DNA of 42,112 nucleotides from Comamonadaceae bacterium (GTDB lineage: Bacteria; Pseudomonadota; Gammaproteobacteria; Burkholderiales; Burkholderiaceae). The position numbers and the translations under genes are program-made. Below the pieces are notes generated by a model, which worked only from the letters and a program-made list of their open reading frames with translations, was not told the origin of the DNA and searched no databases. The stretch is taken from the NCBI GenBank assembly GCA_947484245.1, contig CANKOT010000008.1:1-42112 (forward strand), in the 5' to 3' direction. Shown here piece after piece: positions 35,344-42,112 of this stretch. Numbering within the stretch: position 1 is the first letter of the stretch; every line of letters starts with the position of its first letter.

Positions 35344-36570
35344 ATGACCACACATTTGACGCCTCGGCGAGAACGCTGGCTGCTATTGACTCTGGCCAGC
35401 ATCCAGTTCACCAGCGTCCTCGACTTCATGATCATGATGCCTTTGGGGCCGCAACTGACCCAACTCTTTGACATCTCAGCAGGGCAGTTTGGATTTTTGG
35501 TGTCGGCCTACACCTTTGCGGCAGGCTTGTCGGGACTTTTGGCGGCCACCTACATTGACCGATTTGACCGCAAGCGAATGATGCTCACCCTCTATCCCTT
35601 GTTTGGTATCGCCGCCTTGGCTTGCAGCTTGGCTCCGACCTATGCATGGCTCATGACGGCCCGTCTTGCCTCGGGTTTCTTTGGCGGCGTCTTGATGGCT
35701 TTGTCTCAAACCATTGTGGCTGAAGTCATACCCTTTGATCGCCGGGGCCGTGCCATGGCCTTGGTCATGACTTCTTTTTCTGTGGCCACCGTGGCAGGCG
35801 TGCCCTTAGCCCTCTTTTTGGCCTCCTATTTCAACTGGCATGCGCCATTTTTGGCCATTGCCCTCATGGTCAGTGTGTTTGCATTGGGTGCATTGAAAAC
35901 CTTGCCAAGTTTGAAAGGGCACGTTCAAGCCCCCTCCGATGACGGTTCTGCGCCCAGCATCTTGGCCAACCTGCGCTTGGTGTTGGTTGACCCCAATCAT
36001 TTGCGGGCCTATGCCATGTCTTCCTGCATGGTGTTTGCCGGTTTTGTCGTGATCCCGTACATCACTCTTTATTTGCAAGCCAATGCAGGCTTTCAGTCAG
36101 AACAGATTCCCTATGTCTACTTGTGTGGCGGTATTTGCACACTCATTTCTGCCCGCTTCATTGGCCATTGGTCTGATCGTGCAGGCAAAGCCTATGCGTT
36201 TCGCCGGTTGGCGCTCCTCATGCCCTTGCCATTGCTTGGGATGGCCTTGTCAGCCGACTTGCCCATGGCGGGCGTGCTCATTGTTTCCTCTTTTTTGTTT
36301 GTCGTGATGAGTGGCCGCATGATTCCAGGCATGGCGCTCATTGGCGCATCAGCCGATCCGCGTCGGCGTGGCAGTTTCATGACATTGAACTCAGCCGTGC
36401 AGTCGCTGGCCATGGGTTTGGCAGCCTTGGTAGGGGGGCAGATATTGGGGCGGGACGGCAGCGGGCATTTGACCGATTATTGGATGGCCGCCCTGTTGGG
36501 TGGCGGGGCCAGCCTCATGAGCTTTGTCTTGGCCAGCAAATTGAGGCTGCATGGGGCCACGCAGTCGTGA
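35344..36570 (+). CDS. Major facilitator superfamily transporter
   Basis: This is a 408-residue permease with 12 predicted helices. Helix 1 is LLTLASIQFTSVLDFMIMMPLGP; LDFMIMMPLG matches the motif found in drug and arabinose-type efflux MFS proteins. The loop after helix 2 carries a degenerate signature (YIDRFDRKRMML), and helix 5 has VATVAGVPLALFLASYFNW (antiporter motif). The class is consistent with efflux, but the substrate is unknown. It is divergent from the patatin gene, and three 12-bp tandem repeats follow its stop. Confidence 0.92.
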   Translation: MTTHLTPRRERWLLLTLASIQFTSVLDFMIMMPLGPQLTQLFDISAGQFGFLVSAYTFAAGLSGLLAATYIDRFDRKRMMLTLYPLFGIAALACSLAPTYAWLMTARLASGFFGGVLMALSQTIVAEVIPFDRRGRAMALVMTSFSVATVAGVPLALFLASYFNWHAPFLAIALMVSVFALGALKTLPSLKGHVQAPSDDGSAPSILANLRLVLVDPNHLRAYAMSSCMVFAGFVVIPYITLYLQANAGFQSEQIPYVYLCGGICTLISARFIGHWSDRAGKAYAFRRLALLMPLPLLGMALSADLPMAGVLIVSSFLFVVMSGRMIPGMALIGASADPRRRGSFMTLNSAVQSLAMGLAALVGGQILGRDGSGHLTDYWMAALLGGGASLMSFVLASKLRLHGATQS

Positions 36571-36606
36571 AATGCTTGTCGCAATGCATTTCACAATGCC
36601 TGTCGC
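36571..36606. repeat. Three tandem 12-bp repeats after the MFS gene
   Basis: AATGCTTGTCGC, AATGCATTTCAC and AATGCCTGTCGC run head to tail directly after the MFS stop. The first and third differ by one base. GTGAAATGC (36567-36575) and GCATTTCAC (36586-36594) also form a 9-bp inverted pair. The rest of the gap 36607-36782 is AT-rich and holds no gene I can see. Confidence 0.7.
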
Positions 36607-36782
36607 AGACTTCAAGATGGGAATTTATCAGCTTTTTTCAATAAAAAGAGCAAGACTTGATCAATTTAAAGGGTTAAAAGCGGCTTGCTTGCTTTCGGCT
36701 TGAGGGGAGCGCATAGTGGATTCAGCCCATCCCATGTTTGTGGCGGTGGTTGTTTGACAAGCAGAGCAACAGGAGGCTTTTT

Positions 36783-37112
36783 ATGAATCTGACGATCAGT
36801 GGTCACCACCTCGAAGTGACACCCGCCCTTAGAAGCTACGTCACGGGTAAATTGGACCGAATCACAAGGCATTTTGACCAGTTGGTGGATGTGAAAGTGT
36901 TGCTCACCGTTGAAAAACAAAAAGAGAAAGACAAACGCCAGCGTGCCGAGTGCAATATTCATGTGAAAGGCAATGACTTGTTTGCAGAAAGCTCGCACCA
37001 GGACCTGTATGCCGCCGTCGATGACTTGGTTGACAAATTGGACCGCCAAGTGGTGAAGCACAAAAACCGCATCACTGACCATCACCACACCGCGCCAAAG
37101 CGCATGATGTGA
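36783..37112 (+). CDS. hpf: Ribosome hibernation promoting factor HPF (short form)
   Basis: HPF binds the 30S decoding centre and promotes inactive 100S ribosome dimers in slow growth. The 109-residue protein has the short-form layout: MNLTISGHHLEVTPALRSYV, then KLDRITRHFDQLVDVKVLL, and the conserved DLYAAVDDLVDKLDRQVVKHK helix. AGGAGG precedes the ATG at 36783; an upstream in-frame ATG at 36738 lacks such support. In many proteobacteria hpf lies between rpoN and ptsN; here ptsN follows, but the gene upstream is an MFS transporter. A strong terminator separates it from ptsN. Confidence 0.96.
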   Translation: MNLTISGHHLEVTPALRSYVTGKLDRITRHFDQLVDVKVLLTVEKQKEKDKRQRAECNIHVKGNDLFAESSHQDLYAAVDDLVDKLDRQVVKHKNRITDHHHTAPKRMM

Positions 37113-37145
37113 AATTTCATTGCTTTTTTCACTTGAAACACAACG

Positions 37146-37172
37146 CCGCACCCCTCAGGTGCGGTTTTTTTT
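37146..37172 (+). terminator. Rho-independent terminator of hpf
   Basis: CCGCACC (37146-37152) pairs with GGTGCGG (37158-37164) around CCTCA and is followed by eight T. It implies ptsN has its own promoter; CATAAT at 37196-37201 is a candidate -10 box. Confidence 0.93.
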
Positions 37173-37212
37173 GGAGCAGAGGCTTACACAGGGTGCATAA
37201 TCCGCCCTCGAT

Positions 37213-37674
37213 ATGAACAGACTTGCAGCCATTCTTCCCATTGAACAAGTGCTGGTCGGAGTAGACGCCACCAGCAAAAAACGCGCTTTTGAAGAGGCGG
37301 GTTTGCTGTTTGAAAATTTACATGGCTTGTCCAGAGCCTTGGTGACTGACAGCTTGTTTGCCCGGGAGCGCCTTGGGTCGACCGGACTGGGCCACGGCGT
37401 TGCCATTCCGCATGGCCGAATCAAAGGCTTGAAATCGCCCATGGCGGCGGTGTTCCAATTGGGCCAAGCCATTGGCTTTGACGCCCCAGATGAGCAAGCG
37501 GTGAAGTTGCTTATTTTTTTGCTGGTGCCTGAGGCGGCCACCCAAAAACATTTAGAAATATTGTCTGAAATTGCCGAGTTGTTGAGCAATTCTAATTTGC
37601 GCGACAACCTGATCAGCTCTGATTCAGCCACCAGCTTGCATCAACTGATCGATAAGTGGTCACCCGTCCACTGA
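37213..37674 (+). CDS. ptsN: PTS system nitrogen-regulatory protein EIIA(Ntr) PtsN
   Basis: PtsN receives phosphate from the PtsP-PtsO chain and modulates potassium transport, nitrogen and stress responses. The 153-residue protein has the EIIA fructose-type fold, with the phosphorylated His67 in GHGVAIPHGRI, upstream LFARERLGSTGLG, and KLLIFLLVPEAATQKHLEILSEIAELL. No Shine-Dalgarno is visible; a CATAAT box 12 bases upstream suggests a very short leader. hprK follows after 39 bases, a conserved pairing in betaproteobacteria that have an incomplete regulatory PTS. Confidence 0.96.
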   Translation: MNRLAAILPIEQVLVGVDATSKKRAFEEAGLLFENLHGLSRALVTDSLFARERLGSTGLGHGVAIPHGRIKGLKSPMAAVFQLGQAIGFDAPDEQAVKLLIFLLVPEAATQKHLEILSEIAELLSNSNLRDNLISSDSATSLHQLIDKWSPVH

Positions 37675-37713
37675 AGCTGCCGATCAATCGCCCATCCATG
37701 AAACGAGCTTGAG

Positions 37714-38667
37714 ATGAAGCCTACCGCTGTCAGTGCCGATGCCTTGTTTGAAGATCACCGCGGCAAACTCAAGTGGCAGTGGATTGCAGGTTTAGGGGCG
37801 TCTGAGCGTCGCTTTGACGAGGTGGCCGTGCGCGCCGCCCGCTCGGGTGCCGATTTGGTGGGCTATCTCAATTACATCCACCCTTACCGAGTTCAAATTT
37901 TGGGTGAGCGCGAGGTTGCCTATCTCTCGCGAGGCAGCGAAGAAGACTGTGTACGGCGTATTTCCCGCATTGTGACTTTAGAGCCACCAGTCTTGGTCTT
38001 GGCCGATGGACAAGCCGCGCCAGAGGCTTTGCTCAGGGTGTGTGAACGCGCCCAAATACCGATGTTTGCTACACCCGAGTCTTCGGCTTTTGTGATTGAT
38101 GTGCTCAGAGCTTATTTGTCCAAACACTTCGCCGATCGCACCACGATGCACGGCGTGTTCATGGACATTTTGGGCTTGGGTGTTTTGATCACGGGCGAGT
38201 CTGGCCTCGGAAAAAGCGAGCTGGGCTTGGAGTTGATTTCGCGGGGCAACGGTTTGGTGGCGGACGATGCTGTTGATTTGTTTCGCATCAACCAAACCAC
38301 CATTGAAGCCCGTTGCCCAGAATTACTGCTCAACTTGTTAGAGGTGCGCGGCATTGGTCTTTTGGACATTCGCGCTATTTTTGGCGAGACGGCGGTGCGC
38401 CGCAAAATGCGCTTGAAGCTCATTGTGCATTTGGTGCGCCGCGAGAACTTTGAACGCGATTACGAGCGAATTCCTGCCGAGCCGCTCACACAAGACGTGC
38501 TGGGTATTCCAGTTCGCAAAGTGGTCATTCAAGTGGTGGCTGGGCGCAACATTGCGGTGTTGGTGGAAGCTGCTGTGCGCAACACCATTTTGCAAATGCG
38601 CGGCATTGACACCTACCAAGACTTTATGCAGCGCCAGCAGGCTGCGATGGATGGCGCCGATGACTAG
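37714..38667 (+). CDS. hprK: HPr kinase/phosphorylase HprK
   Basis: HprK phosphorylates and dephosphorylates a Ser of HPr-type proteins, linking PTS state to metabolism. The 317-residue protein has the N-terminal MurF-like domain, then [28 protein letters not shown] with the Walker A GESGLGKS, and the HprK signature [12 protein letters not shown], followed by [15 protein letters not shown] and [24 protein letters not shown]. In proteobacteria the enzyme usually acts in regulation rather than sugar uptake. It follows ptsN closely and is convergent with fur (17-base gap). Confidence 0.97.
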   Translation: MKPTAVSADALFEDHRGKLKWQWIAGLGASERRFDEVAVRAARSGADLVGYLNYIHPYRVQILGEREVAYLSRGSEEDCVRRISRIVTLEPPVLVLADGQAAPEALLRVCERAQIPMFATPESSAFVIDVLRAYLSKHFADRTTMHGVFMDILGLGVLITGESGLGKSELGLELISRGNGLVADDAVDLFRINQTTIEARCPELLLNLLEVRGIGLLDIRAIFGETAVRRKMRLKLIVHLVRRENFERDYERIPAEPLTQDVLGIPVRKVVIQVVAGRNIAVLVEAAVRNTILQMRGIDTYQDFMQRQQAAMDGADD

Positions 38668-38684
38668 GGTCGCGAGGGTCTAGC

Positions 38685-39107
38685 TCAAGCCCGATTGCGA
38701 TGCGGACAGGGGTTTTGGGTGCAATGGGCGTACAAGCTGAGGGCGTGATCGGCAATCACAAAGCCCTTGGACAAGGCCACATCGTGCTGACGTTTTTCAA
38801 TTTCTGCATCGTAAAACTCTTCAACCTTGCCGCAATCTAGGCACACCATGTGGTCATGGTGCTGTCCTTCATTGAGCTCATAAACGGCCTTGCCGCTCTC
38901 AAAATGATTTCGGCTTAACAGCCCTGCCTGCTCAAACTGGGTGAGGACGCGGTAAACCGTGGCCAAGCCGATATCAGCGTTGTCATTGAGCAAATGCTTG
39001 AAAACATCTTCGGCCGTCATATGCCGTTGCAAGCCCTTTTGGAAGATTTCCAAAATCTTCTGCCGAGGAATGGTGGCCTTCAGTCCAGTGCTTTTGAGTT
39101 CGTCCAT
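38685..39107 (-). CDS. fur: Ferric uptake regulator Fur
   Basis: Fur is the dimeric Fe2+-dependent repressor of iron acquisition. The 140-residue protein has the winged helix with [12 protein letters not shown] and the recognition helix [19 protein letters not shown], then the metal-binding [18 protein letters not shown] with the structural Cys pair. The C-terminal [13 protein letters not shown] is a second Cys/His-rich tail. It is divergent from bamE across 106 bases. fur next to bamE (omlA) is a well-known arrangement in proteobacteria. I found no convincing 19-bp Fur box in the gap. Confidence 0.97.
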   Translation of the reverse strand: MDELKSTGLKATIPRQKILEIFQKGLQRHMTAEDVFKHLLNDNADIGLATVYRVLTQFEQAGLLSRNHFESGKAVYELNEGQHHDHMVCLDCGKVEEFYDAEIEKRQHDVALSKGFVIADHALSLYAHCTQNPCPHRNRA

Positions 39108-39178
39108 GAATTTTCAGGTGCAATTGAAAGAGAGAGACTTTGGCAGAAGCAACTTCGCCGAAAGCTGAATGCTGCCGC

Positions 39179-39184
39179 TACAAT
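39179..39184 (+). promoter_or_regulatory. Candidate -10 box of the bamE-dapB operon
   Basis: TACAAT lies 30 bases before the chosen bamE ATG; the expected start is near 39191. No good -35 element is seen at 17 bases upstream, so this rests on the -10 match alone. Confidence 0.4.
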
Positions 39185-39213
39185 GACCTGATCATATGGC
39201 CTGCGAAGCATCC

Positions 39214-39771
39214 ATGAAACAACATCTTCTTATTTCTCTGCGCACCACGCTGACTTTGGGCGTTGTACTACCCTTGCTGCTCGGTTTATTGAGCGCTTGC
39301 AGCATGCCTCGTCTGAAGCTTAGCGCCGATGTTCTCACTTATTACATTCCCGAGGTGGTTCAGGGCAACTTCATCTCCCGCGAGCAAAAAGAATTTCTCA
39401 AGCTCGGCATGTCGCGCCAGCAGGTTCGCGATGTTTTGGGCACTCCCTTGGTAGCCAGCGTCTTCCACGAACAGCGCTGGGATTATGTGTTCACCATTCG
39501 CCGTCAGAACGTGCAAGCGCAAAGCTTCAGCGTCAGCGTCTGGTTCAAAGGCGATGAGCTTGAACGCATCGCCGGGGATGACTTGCCAAGCGAAACCGAG
39601 TTTGTCACCAAGTTGGTTGCTCAAAAACCCAATTTGAAAGTGCCCCGCTTAGAAGCCAAAGAAGAAGATTTGCGCAAGTTCCCAGTGCCTTTGCGCAATA
39701 CAGAGACCAAGGCAGCGCCGGCCCCGCCTTTGCCCAGTTCTTACCCCCCGCTAGAGCCAGCTACGCGCTGA
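39214..39771 (+). CDS. bamE: Outer membrane protein assembly factor BamE
   Basis: BamE is a small lipoprotein of the BAM complex that inserts beta-barrels in the outer membrane. The 185-residue precursor has a signal peptide with lipobox LSAC (Cys29), then [37 protein letters not shown], the SmpA/OmlA signature, and WDYVFTI. A Pro-rich tail of about 35 residues (from residue 150) extends beyond the E. coli form. An ATG at 39196 is in frame and would add MACEAS; 39214 gives the better signal peptide. dapB follows after 8 bases. Confidence 0.95.
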   Translation: MKQHLLISLRTTLTLGVVLPLLLGLLSACSMPRLKLSADVLTYYIPEVVQGNFISREQKEFLKLGMSRQQVRDVLGTPLVASVFHEQRWDYVFTIRRQNVQAQSFSVSVWFKGDELERIAGDDLPSETEFVTKLVAQKPNLKVPRLEAKEEDLRKFPVPLRNTETKAAPAPPLPSSYPPLEPATR

Positions 39772-39779
39772 TCCACCGA

Positions 39780-40622
39780 ATGACATCCGCGACTTCCCCA
39801 AATTCTGGTTTGTCTTTGCCTTTGCATGCTGTGGCTGTTGCAGGCGCCTCTGGCCGCATGGGCCACATGCTCATCGAGGCCATCGCCAGTGCAGATGACT
39901 GCCGTCTCACAGGGGCGCTCGATGTGCCCAGCAGTTTGGCAGTCGGAACCGATGCGGGCGCTGCCATGGGCAAAGCCAGCGGTGTGCTGGTCACGGCCGA
40001 TCTCAAGTTAGGCTTGCAAAATTCGCAGTTTCTAATTGATTTCACGCGCCCAGAGGGTACCTTGGCGCATCTGAAGGTTTGCCAAGCTTTGGGGGTCAAA
40101 GCGATCATTGGCACCACTGGGTTTTCGGATGCCGAAAAAGCCGAAATCAAAGCCATTGCCAAAGACATTGCCATTGTCATGGCCCCCAACATGAGCGTGG
40201 GTGTCAATGTCACCCTCAAACTCCTCGAAATGGCGGCCAAGGCCTTGGCAACGGGCTACGACATCGAAATCATTGAGGCCCACCACCGCCACAAAGTCGA
40301 TGCGCCCTCGGGCACAGCGCTCAAAATGGGCGAGGTCATTGCCGACGCATTGGGCCGAGACTTGAAAGACTGTGCCGTCTATGCCCGCGAAGGTGTCACA
40401 GGCGAGCGCGACCCCTCCAGCATCGGCTTTGCCACCATTCGCGGCGGCGACATTGTGGGTGACCACACCGTCTTGTTTGCAGGTACTGGCGAGCGCATTG
40501 AAGTCACGCACAAGTCTTCAAGCCGCGCCACCTATGCGCAAGGCAGCTTGCGTGCAGTGCGCTTTTTGGCAAGCCAAAAAGCCGGCCTTTTCGACATGTT
40601 CGATGTGTTGTCCTTGAGATAA
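39780..40622 (+). CDS. dapB: 4-hydroxy-tetrahydrodipicolinate reductase DapB
   Basis: DapB reduces hydroxy-tetrahydrodipicolinate to tetrahydrodipicolinate with NAD(P)H in lysine and meso-diaminopimelate synthesis. The 280-residue protein has the Rossmann loop VAGASGRMG (20-28), [11 protein letters not shown], the substrate motif [16 protein letters not shown] and the terminal FDMFDVL. An N-terminal extension of about 14 residues precedes the first strand. It lies 8 bases after bamE and 10 before exbB, so these are one operon. Confidence 0.97.
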   Translation: MTSATSPNSGLSLPLHAVAVAGASGRMGHMLIEAIASADDCRLTGALDVPSSLAVGTDAGAAMGKASGVLVTADLKLGLQNSQFLIDFTRPEGTLAHLKVCQALGVKAIIGTTGFSDAEKAEIKAIAKDIAIVMAPNMSVGVNVTLKLLEMAAKALATGYDIEIIEAHHRHKVDAPSGTALKMGEVIADALGRDLKDCAVYAREGVTGERDPSSIGFATIRGGDIVGDHTVLFAGTGERIEVTHKSSSRATYAQGSLRAVRFLASQKAGLFDMFDVLSLR

Positions 40623-40632
40623 CCAGGCAGCC

Positions 40633-41277
40633 ATGAATTTACTGACCTTTTGGCATGAGGGTGACTGGGTCATCCGCTTTGTCGCAGTGTCCTTATTGGC
40701 CATGTCGGTTGGCACATGGGTGGTCATTCTTTGGAAGTTCAACTTGCTGCGCCGAGTCAAACGCGACGTGCCCCAAAGCACGGCTGCTTTTTGGCAGGCC
40801 TCCCAATTTGAAGAAGCCCATGCCCGCGTAGCCCAGTTTGATCGCGATCAAACTGTCACGCCCATGCTAGATGCCACCTTGCTGCCCTTAGGGGGCACCT
40901 TGGCAGCTGCAGGCGAGCGCGAACACCAACTCACGCGCGTCTTGCGCAACAGTCTGCAAACCACGGTCAACCGACTCCAATGGGGCCAACTGTTGTTGGC
41001 CACTGCCGGCGCCATCTCGCCTTTTGTGGGCCTGCTGGGCACAGTTTGGGGTATTTTCAATGCCCTGATTGGCATGGCCGAAGTGGGCCAAATCACCCTA
41101 GACCGGGTGGCCGGCCCTGTCGGCGAGGCCTTGGTCATGACGGCTGCCGGCTTGGCCGTGGCCATTCCTGCCGTCATGGCCTACAACGTGTTTGGCCGCA
41201 CGGTGGCCCAAATCGAAGTGGCCTTGGAAGGTTTTGCCCAAGACCTCTTGAACTTGCTCACCGGCCGGCAAAACTAA
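40633..41277 (+). CDS. exbB: MotA/TolQ/ExbB proton channel family protein (ExbB-type)
   Basis: ExbB forms the pentameric inner-membrane proton channel that, with ExbD and TonB, energises outer-membrane receptors. The 214-residue protein has an N-terminal helix (IRFVAVSLLAMSVGTWVVILWKF), a cytoplasmic domain, and two further helices with the family core GAISPFVGLLGTVWGIFNALIGM and VGEALVMTAAGLAVAIPAVMAYN. A TolQ role cannot be excluded, but there is no tolA-tolB-pal here. It lies between dapB and exbD in one transcript. Confidence 0.92.
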   Translation: MNLLTFWHEGDWVIRFVAVSLLAMSVGTWVVILWKFNLLRRVKRDVPQSTAAFWQASQFEEAHARVAQFDRDQTVTPMLDATLLPLGGTLAAAGEREHQLTRVLRNSLQTTVNRLQWGQLLLATAGAISPFVGLLGTVWGIFNALIGMAEVGQITLDRVAGPVGEALVMTAAGLAVAIPAVMAYNVFGRTVAQIEVALEGFAQDLLNLLTGRQN

Positions 41278-41296
41278 GTTCTCAAGCTTCTCAAAC

Positions 41297-42112
<816 letters not shown>

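Noticed and set aside
36738..36782. Possible sigma-54 promoter before hpf (TGGCGGTGGTTGTTTG)
   Set aside because: The spacing between the GG and GC elements is off by a base and the -12 GC is missing, so it does not meet the -24/-12 rule.
39108..39195. Fur box between fur and bamE
   Set aside because: No 19-bp GATAATGATAATCATTATC-like sequence is recognisable in the gap.

Overview
The window reads as a contiguous chromosomal segment of a betaproteobacterium in Burkholderiales, most likely Comamonadaceae (a Limnohabitans- or Rhodoferax-like freshwater organism). This is inferred from protein flavour, moderate GC, and familiar gene orders such as hpf-ptsN-hprK facing fur, and bamE-dapB-exbB-exbD-leuS. 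I see no rRNA, tRNA, CRISPR array, insertion sequence, prophage or replication origin. Genes are densely packed. No gene-free stretch exceeds 300 bases; the longest are 14797-15042, 36571-36782 and 33826-34024, and each is described below.

Layout. 1-2643: end of purE, purK and a Sua5-type threonylcarbamoyl-AMP synthase. 2690-6229 (minus): dacB, a GDSL lipoprotein hydrolase and an OmpW-like porin, with two dyads in front of the hydrolase. 6333-9388 (plus): EamA transporter, tsaB, rimI and a divergent uracil-DNA glycosylase. 9402-14796: EamA transporter (minus), pyrF (plus, apparently leaderless), uvrA (minus) and a high-potential iron-sulfur protein (minus). 15043-16827: MFS transporter and ssb. 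16894-21510: a CsoR-type palindrome followed by an RND efflux operon whose adaptor gene carries an in-frame stop, ending in a small DUF2892 membrane protein. 21595-26119: a tricarballylate-utilisation-like locus (LysR regulator, atypical SDR, TcuA, TcuB). 26122-28059: mnmA (minus) and a lytic transglycosylase. 28198-32815: pntAA-pntAB-pntB coupled to fadD. 32839-36570: corA, patatin phospholipase, MFS transporter. 36783-38667: hpf, ptsN, hprK. 38685 to the end: fur (minus), bamE, dapB, exbB, exbD and the start of leuS.

How the genes work together. Most are housekeeping: purine and pyrimidine synthesis, tRNA modification (Sua5 and TsaB for t6A, MnmA for s2U34), DNA repair, envelope assembly, lysine/peptidoglycan precursors, NADPH supply and nitrogen-PTS signalling. 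Two accessory modules stand out. One is the RND-DUF2892 operon behind a perfect 18-bp CsoR/CstR-like palindrome, which points to control by a copper- or persulfide-sensing repressor encoded elsewhere. The other is the tcu-like operon, with a LysR-type dyad and an SDR-fold protein that has lost the usual catalytic Ser and Tyr. These two modules, plus the nonsense-split adaptor, are the best candidates for something not yet described.
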